Part shown: piece by piece, positions 9,880 through 18,100 of the stretch
Layout: each line of letters opens with the position of its first letter
Position numbering within the stretch: the stretch's first letter is position 1
NCBI GenBank assembly: GCA_018268755.1
Contig: JAFDVW010000009.1
Location: forward strand, 124,001 to 188,000
Length of the DNA stretch: 64,000 bases
Reading direction: 5' to 3'
From: Acidobacteriota bacterium
GTDB taxonomy: Bacteria; Acidobacteriota; Terriglobia; Terriglobales; Acidobacteriaceae
Position numbers and translations under genes: made by a program
The notes under the pieces: generated by a model
What the model saw: the letters and a program-made list of their open reading frames with translations, nothing else
Database searches by the model: none
What the model was told of the DNA's origin: nothing

Positions 9880-12435
9880 GTGGCCATCAAACTAAGAATC
9901 CCGAAAGTCAGCGGTCCTGGGAAAAAAGGCGGTTTCTTCCGCGATCCCCTCATTCAAGCGGGGCTGATCGCCTTCCTGGTCCTGGCGGTTTTTGTCCTCT
10001 CCTTTTTTTCCTACTACTACGTCAAGTACGATCGCATCATTGACGAGCGTTTCAAGGGGCCGGTCTTCAGCAATTCGGCCAAGATTTATGCCATACCGGA
10101 GGCCCTGCGGGTAGGAGAAAAGATCAGCCCCGGGGAGATAGCCGCGCAGCTGCGCCGCGCCGGCTATACCGACCGTGACGGGCAGTCCCCGCTGGGCAGC
10201 TACCATCTGGGGCACGGCTCGCTTGAGATCAAGCCCGGCCCCGAGTCCTATCACAGCCCGGAAGCGGCCACCATTTCCTTCAACGAAGGAAAAATCGAGC
10301 GCATTACCAACAAGGGTGGCGATCTGGCCGGGTACGAGCTGGAACCGGAGATGATCGGCTCGCTCTTCGATGCCGAGCAGCGCTCCAAACGCCAGCTGGT
10401 GAAATACGAAGACATCCCCAAGATCATGGTGGATGCGGTTACCTCCATTGAGGACCGGCGGTTCTTCCAGCACGGGGGCGTGAACTTCGCCCGCTTTGCC
10501 GAAGCTGCCTGGGTGGATTTGCTCCATCAGCGCCACGCCCAGGGCGGATCGACCATCACCATGCAGGTTTCGCGGGCATTTTTCCTGACCCCGGAAAAAA
10601 CCGTGAAACGCAAGCTGGTGGAAATGCTCATCGCCATGCAGCTGGAGCAGAAGTTCACCAAGCAGCAGATTTTTGAGTTCTACGCCAACCGGGTGGACCT
10701 GGGACAACGCGGTTCCTTCACCATCAGCGGCTTCGCCGAAGCCTCGCGGTCATATTTCAATAAAGATCTCAAAGACATCTCTCTTCCAGAAGCAGCCCTG
10801 CTGGCGGGACTGATCCAACGTCCCAGCTATCTTTCACCCTATCGCCATCCGGAGCGCGCCCTGGAGCGGCGCAACCTGGTGTTGGACAGCATGGTGGAGA
10901 CCCGCGCCATCACGCCGACACAGGCCGAGAAGGCCAAGGCCACGCCCCTGAAGCTGGCCCCACCCAATGTCGAGGCCAGTGATGCCCCCTACTTTGTCGA
11001 TATGGTGCGCGAGACCTTGATCAGCAAGCTCGACGAGCGGCAGATGAACGACCAGTCTTACCGCATCTACACCACTCTGGATCCGGACTTGCAGCGCGCC
11101 GCGGCCCAGGCGGTGGAAGCGGGCATCAAGCTGGTCGACGAACAAGTCACGCGCCTGCGCACCAAACGCATCAAGGTGGGCAAAAATAAGTTTGAAAACC
11201 AGGTGCAGCCCGGCCCTCAAGCCCAGGTCGCGCTGGTGGCGATTGATCCCCACAGCGGTGAAGTGGTGGCCCTGGTGGGAGGCCGCAACTATGGCTTCAG
11301 CCAGTTGAACCATGCGCTCGCCAAGCGGCCCACGGGTTCGATCTTCAAACCCTTTGTCTATGCCGCCGCTGTCAATACCGGGTTGGATGGGACCACGCCG
11401 GTGCTGACCGCCGCGTCCATGATCCAGGACCAGCCGACCACCTTTACCTACGGCGACCAGATCTACGAGCCCCGCAACTACAAAGAGGAGTATCACGGCG
11501 AAGTTTCCGCTCGCTTTGCCCTGGCCATGTCCCTGAACAACGCTACCGTGAAGCTGGCGGAGCAGGTGGGATATGACAAGGTCGCAGACCTGGCCAAAAA
11601 CGCCGGCATCACCTCCGTCAAAGCCACCCCGGCTATGGCGCTGGGCGCCTACGACGCCACGCCTATGGACATGGCGGCGGCCTACACGGTCTTTGCCAAC
11701 GGCGGACTGCGCCTCTCTCCCCTTCTGGTGAACTCAGTGCGTAACGCCACCGGCGACGTAGTCCTGGACTTTAAGACCGACAAGCGCCAGGTGCTGGACC
11801 CCCGGGTCGCTTACATCATGACCACCATGATGGAAGGCGTGATGAATAACGGCACGGCTTATGTGGTACGGCAGCGGGGATTCACCGCCCCGGGCGCGGG
11901 GAAGACCGGCAGTTCCCACGATGGCTGGTTTGCCGGATACACCAGCAACTTGCTTTGCATCGTTTGGGTGGGTTATGACGACTACAGCGATATCCGGCTA
12001 AGTGGCGCGCAGACGGCAGCCCCGATATGGGCGGAATTCATGAAGAAAGCGGTCGCCCTGCCACAGTATTCCGACGTGACCGCCTTCAGCCAGCCTACCG
12101 GGGTGGTAGATGTCCAGCTCGACAAAATCACCAACCGCCTGGCCACTCCGACCTGCCCCGATGACTACACCGTGGCCTTTCTCGCCGGGACTGAACCCAG
12201 CGAGACCTGTGACCAGACGGGCGGGGTCAAAGGGTTCTTTTCCCACATTTTTGGCATAGGCAACGACAAGGCGCTGCCCCCCGCGGAGTCCGGTCATGCC
12301 GAACCGGCGAATGGCGATGGGGGAAAGAAAAAAGGGTTTTTTGGCAAAATTGCGGGTATCTTTAAAGAAGACAAACCGTCTAACCCACCGGCCCACCCTG
12401 CCAACAGCGGCCAGCAGGAAAATCAGCCGCACTAA
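9880..12435 (+). CDS. class A penicillin-binding protein (bifunctional PBP1)
   Basis: Polymerises and cross-links peptidoglycan at the outer face of the inner membrane. The 851-residue protein has a cytoplasmic start, a membrane helix at residues 27-46, a GT51 glycosyltransferase domain with catalytic EDRRFFQH (Glu191) and QGGSTITMQVSR, then a transpeptidase domain with SIFK (Ser487, Lys490), SLN (551-553) and KTGSS (675-679). All three penicillin-binding motifs are intact. The region between the membrane helix and the GT domain could hold a regulator-binding module as in PBP1b, but I cannot confirm it. The C-terminal ~100 residues (after DDYTVAFLAGTEPSE) are low-complexity, Pro/Gly/Lys-rich, and probably disordered. 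The start is GTG. Confidence 0.95.
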   Translation: MAIKLRIPKVSGPGKKGGFFRDPLIQAGLIAFLVLAVFVLSFFSYYYVKYDRIIDERFKGPVFSNSAKIYAIPEALRVGEKISPGEIAAQLRRAGYTDRDGQSPLGSYHLGHGSLEIKPGPESYHSPEAATISFNEGKIERITNKGGDLAGYELEPEMIGSLFDAEQRSKRQLVKYEDIPKIMVDAVTSIEDRRFFQHGGVNFARFAEAAWVDLLHQRHAQGGSTITMQVSRAFFLTPEKTVKRKLVEMLIAMQLEQKFTKQQIFEFYANRVDLGQRGSFTISGFAEASRSYFNKDLKDISLPEAALLAGLIQRPSYLSPYRHPERALERRNLVLDSMVETRAITPTQAEKAKATPLKLAPPNVEASDAPYFVDMVRETLISKLDERQMNDQSYRIYTTLDPDLQRAAAQAVEAGIKLVDEQVTRLRTKRIKVGKNKFENQVQPGPQAQVALVAIDPHSGEVVALVGGRNYGFSQLNHALAKRPTGSIFKPFVYAAAVNTGLDGTTPVLTAASMIQDQPTTFTYGDQIYEPRNYKEEYHGEVSARFALAMSLNNATVKLAEQVGYDKVADLAKNAGITSVKATPAMALGAYDATPMDMAAAYTVFANGGLRLSPLLVNSVRNATGDVVLDFKTDKRQVLDPRVAYIMTTMMEGVMNNGTAYVVRQRGFTAPGAGKTGSSHDGWFAGYTSNLLCIVWVGYDDYSDIRLSGAQTAAPIWAEFMKKAVALPQYSDVTAFSQPTGVVDVQLDKITNRLATPTCPDDYTVAFLAGTEPSETCDQTGGVKGFFSHIFGIGNDKALPPAESGHAEPANGDGGKKKGFFGKIAGIFKEDKPSNPPAHPANSGQQENQPH

Positions 12436-12509
12436 GCGTCGAATCTCAGCAGGTTGGGAACCAGGCACGGCGGTCTGTGCCAGCCCTCTGCGCAGGAGGT
12501 TCGGCTATC

Positions 12510-13316
12510 ATGCGTGTTACGACGTATGTGCTTCTGGCCCTGACGCTCGTCTCCGCCCCTTGCCTCTTTTCCCAAACATCCCCCACCGAGCAGGTGCAGA
12601 TTGCGCCCCCGCCCCCGCGACGCGCCGACCCGCCTGACGATTCGGCCACGGGGGAGGATTTGGAGAAACACGCCGACCAGTTGCGGGCCGATAAGGCCTA
12701 TCTGGATGCGCTGGACTACTACCGCGCGGCCATCAAAAAACAGCCGGACCGGGCGGTCCTCTATAACAAGCTGGGCATCACCGAACTCTTAATGCAGCGT
12801 TATCGCGATGCTCGCAAGGATTGCGAGCGGGCCCTTAAGCTCGACCGGCGGTATCCGGACGCCTATAACAACCTGGGGGTCACCTACTATCTGGAAAGGA
12901 AATACGGCAAAGCCATCCACCAGTATGAAAAGGCCATTGCGCTGAAACCGGATACCGCCTCGTATTTCAGCAACCTGGGGGCGGCCTACTTTGCCAAAAA
13001 GGATTTCGAGAAAGCCATCCCGGCTTACGCCGAGGCCATCCGGCTGGATCCGGAGATTTTCGACCGTACTTCCCACGCCGGGGTGGCCGCCCAAATGTCT
13101 TCGCCCGAGGACCGCTCTCACTTCCAGTATGTGCTGGCCAAACTCTACGCGAAGAACGGGGACTATGACCGGGCCCTGCAGTGCCTGCGCCGGGCCATGG
13201 AAGACGGCTACAAGGACATCGAGGATGTCTATAAGGACGCCGAGTTCACCGCATTGCGCAAGGACCCGCGCTTTGCCGAGCTCATGCAAAGCCGGCCACT
13301 AGCCATTTCGGAATGA
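12510..13316 (+). CDS. secreted TPR-repeat protein
   Basis: A 268-residue protein with a signal peptide (MRVTTYVLLALTLVSAPCLFSQ) and at least four tetratricopeptide repeats between about residues 50 and 235 (for example YNKLGITELLMQRYRDARKD, then AYNNLGVTYYLERKYGKAIH and YFSNLGAAYFAKKDFEKAIP). The C-terminal LQCLRRAMEDGYKD...LRKDPRFAELM looks like a capping repeat. I chose the ATG at 12510 because AGGAGG lies 9 bases upstream and it starts the signal peptide; the frame is open from 12477. TPR proteins bind partners; the partner is unknown. It follows the PBP gene by 74 bases and might share its transcript, which would fit an envelope-assembly role. Confidence 0.8.
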   Translation: MRVTTYVLLALTLVSAPCLFSQTSPTEQVQIAPPPPRRADPPDDSATGEDLEKHADQLRADKAYLDALDYYRAAIKKQPDRAVLYNKLGITELLMQRYRDARKDCERALKLDRRYPDAYNNLGVTYYLERKYGKAIHQYEKAIALKPDTASYFSNLGAAYFAKKDFEKAIPAYAEAIRLDPEIFDRTSHAGVAAQMSSPEDRSHFQYVLAKLYAKNGDYDRALQCLRRAMEDGYKDIEDVYKDAEFTALRKDPRFAELMQSRPLAISE

Positions 13317-13367
13317 GCTAAGCAATTTGGAATCATTTACTTAAAATTTTTCAAAAAAAACGTTCTG

Positions 13368-13506
13368 CCCCCGCAACTTTTCTTCCGGCGGGTGTTTGTA
13401 GTCTGTAATTACTCCTGAAAACAACAGGGTGAGTAAGGAGAAACGGTAGCCCGCCGGCTGTGACCCGAGCACGCCCCAAGCAAACAGCCGGCGGGTTTAA
13501 TTTTTT
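13368..13506 (+). ncRNA. structured RNA with possible switching hairpins, ending in a terminator
   Basis: Between the TPR gene and the convergent kdsC lie three stems in order: CCCGC/GCGGG (13370-13392), TTACTC...GAGTAA (13409-13436, with inner CTG/CAG), and the long terminator stem at 13450-13495. The 3' side of stem 1, CCGGCGGG (13385-13392), is exactly complementary to CCCGCCGG (13450-13457) in the 5' side of the terminator, so an alternative antiterminator pairing is possible. No coding sequence lies downstream on this strand, so it may be a small RNA or a 3'-end element of the TPR mRNA. Confidence 0.4.
13450..13506 (+). terminator. strong intrinsic terminator
   Basis: CCCGCCGGCTGT (13450-13461) and ACAGCCGGCGGG (13484-13495) make a perfect 12-bp GC-rich stem with a 22-base loop, followed by TTTAATTTTTT. 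It would end plus-strand transcripts from the TPR gene or from the structured RNA. Confidence 0.85.
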
Positions 13507-13519
13507 GACTCCTAGCTGC

Positions 13520-13634
13520 CAGCTTCCAGCAAGGCAATCCCGCACAAAAATTGGGGAAACTTTCAAACCGTCGCCCCAGCTCGGTCTGAACATCAAAATT
13601 TAGCTAGTGGCTAGTGGCTAGCGGCTGGAAGCTG
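13520..13634. repeat. inverted repeat with short tandem units
   Basis: CAGCTTCCAGC (13520-13530) and GCTGGAAGCTG (13624-13634) are exact inverse copies about 90 bases apart. The second arm follows the tandem GCTAGTGGCTAGTGGCTAGC (from 13603). This resembles dispersed palindromic elements that flank genes in related genomes. With the structured RNA, it fills the gap of about 320 bases before kdsC. Confidence 0.5.
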
Positions 13635-13637
13635 TTG

Positions 13638-14213
13638 TTACTTTCTCTCCGCCGTGTACTCGTCCACGATCTTCTTCCAAATTCCCTGCCCCTTGAGGAT
13701 GAATTCAATGGCGTCACGAGCGGCCCCGTCCCCTCCGGCGTGGCGGGTGACATAATGCGCCTCTTTCTTCACCTCCGCGCGGGCATTGGCCACGGCAATG
13801 GCCAGGCCGCAGCGCCGCATCACCGGTAAGTCAATCACATCGTCGCCGACAAAGGCGGCCTGGCTGGGCTTTAAGCCTTCCTGCTTCAAGATCTGCTCCA
13901 TGCAGGCCCATTTGTTGTGGATGCCCTGGTGCACATGTTCCATGCGCAGATCGCGGGCCCGCGCGGCCACCGTCTCGGAGACCCGTTTGGTAATGAGACC
14001 GGTCTTGATGCCGGCCAGTCGCGCCATGGAAATGCCCGCGCCGTCATGGGCGTGAAACCCTTTGACCTCCACCCGAGTGGAACTGGGTGGGGCGGAAAGA
14101 TCTTTGCTCGCGCTGCTAGACTGCGCGGGCAGGAAGTACAGCTTGCCGTCGGTGAGAACTCCATCCACATCAAAGATCAGCAGTTTGATTTTTTTGGCGC
14201 GCGCTTTGGACAT
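13638..14213 (-). CDS. kdsC: 3-deoxy-D-manno-octulosonate 8-phosphate phosphatase
   Basis: Removes phosphate from KDO-8-P to give KDO. The 191-residue size fits the C0 (capless) HAD phosphatase family to which KdsC belongs. HAD motif I is LLIFDVDGVLTDGKLYF near residue 12, and the KdsC-type segment VKGFHAHDGAGISMARLAGI follows. Motif II is LITKRVSE; motif III/IV is FVGDDVIDLPVMRRCGLAIAVANA. A short serine-rich insertion (PAQSSSASKDLSAPPSSTR) between motif I and VKGFHAHDG is unusual. kdsA and kdsD lie upstream on the opposite strand, so this is the third KDO gene in the window, though not in one operon. Confidence 0.92.
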   Translation of the reverse strand: MSKARAKKIKLLIFDVDGVLTDGKLYFLPAQSSSASKDLSAPPSSTRVEVKGFHAHDGAGISMARLAGIKTGLITKRVSETVAARARDLRMEHVHQGIHNKWACMEQILKQEGLKPSQAAFVGDDVIDLPVMRRCGLAIAVANARAEVKKEAHYVTRHAGGDGAARDAIEFILKGQGIWKKIVDEYTAERK

Positions 14214-14667
14214 GTTGGGCTTTCACATGGAAATTTTTGATGGAAAATATCGATTTTATCAGGCCGCCGCGGGCATTCCGCGGCTATCGAAACCTTATCC
14301 GCCCTCGTCTATTGGACAGCAAGTTGCTTGTTGACTTGCCTCGACCGACAATTTGAGACGTTAACATAACAGCTGATTTCTTTCTGTTTCCCGAAAGAGA
14401 GAACGCCCTGGCAAAAAACGCTTCTCTCCTGGAACCGGGCAAGAGAATTCTTCGTAGTGATGGTTAACAGCCGCTGATTTTTGCCGGCTCGGTTGCGGGA
14501 CTTGCAAATGCTTTTCACTTTCGGTTTGGCGGCCCAGGTGAAAATCGTCTGCATCGAAGAGCGCATCTTCCCTCGCGAAATGGCCCCCTTGCGCGGGTCC
14601 GCTTGCCACGCTTTCTACCATGCCGCCCCCTGACGTCCCGACGTCCTTTCGGGAGATAAGAGAATTG
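14214..14667. other. intergenic region of 454 bases between kdsC and a secreted-protein gene
   Basis: No convincing gene. It carries two related stretches, GTTAACATAACAGCTGATTT (from 14360) and GTTAACAGCCGCTGATTTTT (from 14463). Near its right end, TCCCGA (14636-14641) can pair with TCGGGA (14649-14654), covering the GGGAG that lies before the next gene's ATG. It probably contains promoters for both flanking genes. Confidence 0.4.
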
Positions 14668-15048
14668 ATGAAAGCGAAAATCCTTCTTGCCACTCTTGTG
14701 TTCGGCGCAGTTACTACGCTGACAACGATGGGGTTCGCAGCGGAAAAAGCCCCCCTTCGTCTGGCCCAAACTGTCAATGCCGGCGGCAAGTCTCTGCCCG
14801 AGGGAAGTTACACCGTGACCTGGGAAGGCAGCGGCCCGAATGTGGAACTGCAGTTCCTGAAGGGCAAGCAAGTGGTCGCCACCGTGCCGGCCCAGATTGT
14901 GAGCCTGGAAAAGGCCACCAACCAAAACTCCGTGATCACCCATGATGGCGGCAACGGCGCCCCGACCCTTACCCAGATCCTCTTCGCGGGCAAGAAATAT
15001 GCCTTGCAGATCGGGGATTCCGCCCAACAAAGCGCCAGCTCGAAGTGA
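14668..15048 (+). CDS. small secreted protein of unknown function
   Basis: A 126-residue protein with a clear signal peptide (MKAKILLATLVFGAVTTLTT, then MGFAAE). The mature part is a predicted beta-rich domain (GGKSLPEGSYTVTWEGSG, then LQFLKGKQVVATVPAQIV). Small exported proteins with a 'LPEGSYTV.W' segment are common in acidobacterial genomes and have no assigned role. I used the ATG at 14668, which begins the signal peptide; the frame is open from 14620. GGGAG lies 13 bases upstream and may be sequestered in a hairpin. It ends 22 bases before a strong terminator, so it is probably monocistronic. Confidence 0.65.
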   Translation: MKAKILLATLVFGAVTTLTTMGFAAEKAPLRLAQTVNAGGKSLPEGSYTVTWEGSGPNVELQFLKGKQVVATVPAQIVSLEKATNQNSVITHDGGNGAPTLTQILFAGKKYALQIGDSAQQSASSK

Positions 15049-15070
15049 TCGCGGGGCGACAGCGACTTCG

Positions 15071-15101
15071 GAGACGCAGCCTTGGCTGCGTCTCTTTTTT
15101 T
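15071..15101 (+). terminator. intrinsic terminator
   Basis: GAGACGCAG and CTGCGTCTC form a 9-bp stem around CCTTGG (15071-15094), followed by a run of seven T. It ends the transcript of the small secreted protein and insulates lhr. Confidence 0.9.
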
Positions 15102-15172
15102 GTCTCCCAAGGCCTGCGCGGGGCCCGCCTTGCGCAGCCGCAAAAGGCGAATAATACACGAAAGTCGCATGC

Positions 15173-15178
15173 TACAAT
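15173..15178 (+). promoter_or_regulatory. -10 box placed for a leaderless lhr transcript
   Basis: TACAAT ends 6 bases before the lhr ATG at 15185, so initiation about 7 bases downstream of the box would start at the A of the ATG. No ribosome-binding site is visible. The same spacing occurs before the L,D-transpeptidase and the Crp/Fnr gene. No good -35 match is seen. Confidence 0.5.
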
Positions 15179-15184
15179 GCCGGA

Positions 15185-18100
15185 ATGCAGTCCCCGCCCG
15201 ACTCTCTCGCCTGGGCCCATCCGCTGGTCGCGGAGTGGTTCGTGGGCAAGTTCGGCACGCCCACCGAGCCGCAGGAACAGGGATGGCCGCACATTCTTGC
15301 CGGCCGCACCACGCTGATCTCAGCCCCCACCGGCTCGGGCAAAACGCTGGCGGCATTTCTGGCCTGCATTGATCGCCTGGTGCGCAAGGCGCTGCATGGC
15401 GACTTACAAGACCGCACGGAAGTTCTCTACGTCTCGCCGCTGAAAGCGCTGGGCAACGACATCCAGAAAAATTTAGAGGTCCCGCTGGGAGAAATCCTGC
15501 AGATGGCCTCCGACCGCGGCCTGCTGATGCCGGAGATTCGCACCGCCGTGCGCACCGGCGACACGCTGATGCACGAGCGCCGCGCCATGCTGAAGCGGCC
15601 GCCGCACATCCTGGTCACGACGCCCGAGTCGCTCTATATTCTTCTGACCGCGGAGCGCAGCCGCGCCATCCTGCGCACGGTGGAGACGGTCATCGTCGAC
15701 GAAATCCACGCCGTGGCCGACGACAAGCGGGGCGCACACCTGACCCTATCCCTGGAGCGGCTGGAAGCGTTGCGGGCCGAGGCCCCGGGCACCGCCCGCA
15801 GGCGCTCGCACTTCACCCGCATCGGCCTCTCTGCTACGCAGAAGCCCATCGAACAGGTGGCGCACTTCCTCACCGGCAGCGGACGTCCCGACCCGGTGAT
15901 TGTGAATGTCGGCCACAAGCGCACGCTCGATCTCGCCGTGGAAGTTCCCGGCTCTCCGCTCGGCCCCATCACCACCAATGAGATGTGGGACGAAATCTAT
16001 GACCGCCTGGTGGAACTGGTGGGCCAGCACCGCGCGACCCTGATCTTCGTCAACACCCGCCGTCTGGTGGAGCGCGTTTCGCACCGTCTGGCGGAACGGT
16101 TGGGAGAAGAAAACGTTGCCGCCCATCACGGCAGCCTTTCCCGCAAGTTGCGGCTGGCGGCCGAAAAGAAACTGAAAGACGGCGAAGTCAAAGTTCTTGT
16201 CGCCACCGCTTCGCTCGAACTTGGTATCGACATCGGGACGGTCGATCTGGTAGTGCAGATCAGCACGCCGCGCGCCATCGCCGTCGCCCTGCAGCGAGTG
16301 GGACGTTCCGGCCACTGGCGCGGGGCGGTACCCAAGGGACGATTCTTCGCCACCACGCGCGACGATCTTCTGGAGTGCGCCTCGCTGGTGCGCGCCATCC
16401 GGCATGGCGAACTTGACCGCCTCATCATTCCGGAGGCCCCGCTCGACATTCTGGCCCAGCAGATTGTTGCGACCTGCGCGGGCGGCGGACAGGTGGCGCG
16501 GACACTGCTGTCCGCGCGGAAATCAGCAACGAAACAGAAAGTCGAAGTTGCCACCACGGCCAATATTTTTTCCACTCCGGGGCCGGAACCGACACTGGCC
16601 TTGCAGACCAGAGTGCCCGCGCCCCATTCGTCCGCTCTTCCTATCCCGGAAGCGGACGATCCGGGCTGGGATGAAGATGAGCTCTTTGATCTGGTGCGGC
16701 GGGCTTATCCCTATCGCGATCTTCCGCGCGAGAGTTACGACGCGATCCTGGAAATGCTATCTGAGGGCATTGCCGCGCGGCGCGGCCGTTATGGCGCCTA
16801 CATCCACCACGATAAGGTGAACCGCAAGCTGCGGGCCCGGCGCGGGGCACGCCTGGCGGCCATCACCAGTGGCGGCGCGATTCCAGAGACCGCATTGTTT
16901 ACCGTGGTCGCCGAACCCGAAGGCGTGATGGTCGGCACCGTCGATGAAGATTTCGCCGTAGAGAGCATGGCCGGCGAAGTCATGCTGCTGGGCAATACCT
17001 CCTGGCGCATTCGCCGCATTGAGCAAAAATCCGGACGCCTGCTGGTGGAAGATGCGCATGGCGCGCCGCCGGGCATTCCCTTCTGGCTGGGCGAAGCTCC
17101 GGCGCGCACCCAGGAACTCTCCGCGCATATCGCCGGGCTGCGCCAGGAGATCAGCGACCGCCTGGCCAACGTTTCGCCGGTGGGCTTCTCGCCCCACCAG
17201 CCGCTGATCGCCGAAACCATCACCTGGCTCAAGGAAGAATGCGGCCTGGATGATTCCGCCGCCGAGCAGGCCGTGGAGTATATCCTGCAAGGCCGCGCGG
17301 TCCTGGGCGCCGTGCCTACGCAAGCGACCATCATCGCCGAGCGCTTCTTCGATGAAGGTGGCGGCATGCAGCTCATCATCCACGCTCCCTTTGGCGGCCG
17401 CATCAACAAAGCCTGGGGGCTGGCGCTGCGCAAACGATTCTGCCGTGGCTTCAACTTCGAACTGCAAGCAGCCGCGACCGACAACGGCCTCAACATCGCG
17501 CTGGCCGAGCAACATAGTTTTCCCTTAGCCGACGTCTTTCACTTCCTGAATGCGGGCACCGTGCAGCCGATTTTGGAGCAAGCGGCGCTGGCTTCGCCCA
17601 TCTTCGGCACGCGCTGGCGCTGGGACGCGAACCGCTCTCTCGCCTTGTTGCGCTTCCAGGGCGGCAAAAAAATCCCGCCGCAAATTCAGCGCATCCGCTC
17701 CGACGATCTTCTGGCTTCCGTATTTCCTGACGTGGCGGCGTGCCAGGAAAATATTGAGGGCGATATCCAGATCCCCGATCATCCCCTGGTCAGTGAGGTC
17801 ATGAAAGACGTCCTCACCGAGGCCATGGACCTCGAAGGCCTGAAGGACCTCCTGCGGGGCATGGAAGACGGCCGTATTCGCTGCCTGGCGGTAGATACGC
17901 CGGTGCCTTCGCAGTTTTCCCACGAGATTCTGAACGCCAATCCCTACGCTTATCTGGACGACGCGCCCCTTGAGGAGCGCCGCGCCCGCGCCGTAGAGAT
18001 GCGGCGCGTGCTGCCGGCATCGGTTCTGGAAGAGGTCGGCAAGCTCGATCCCGCCGCCATTGCGCAGGTGCAAGCCGAAGCGTGGCCGGACGTGCGCGAC

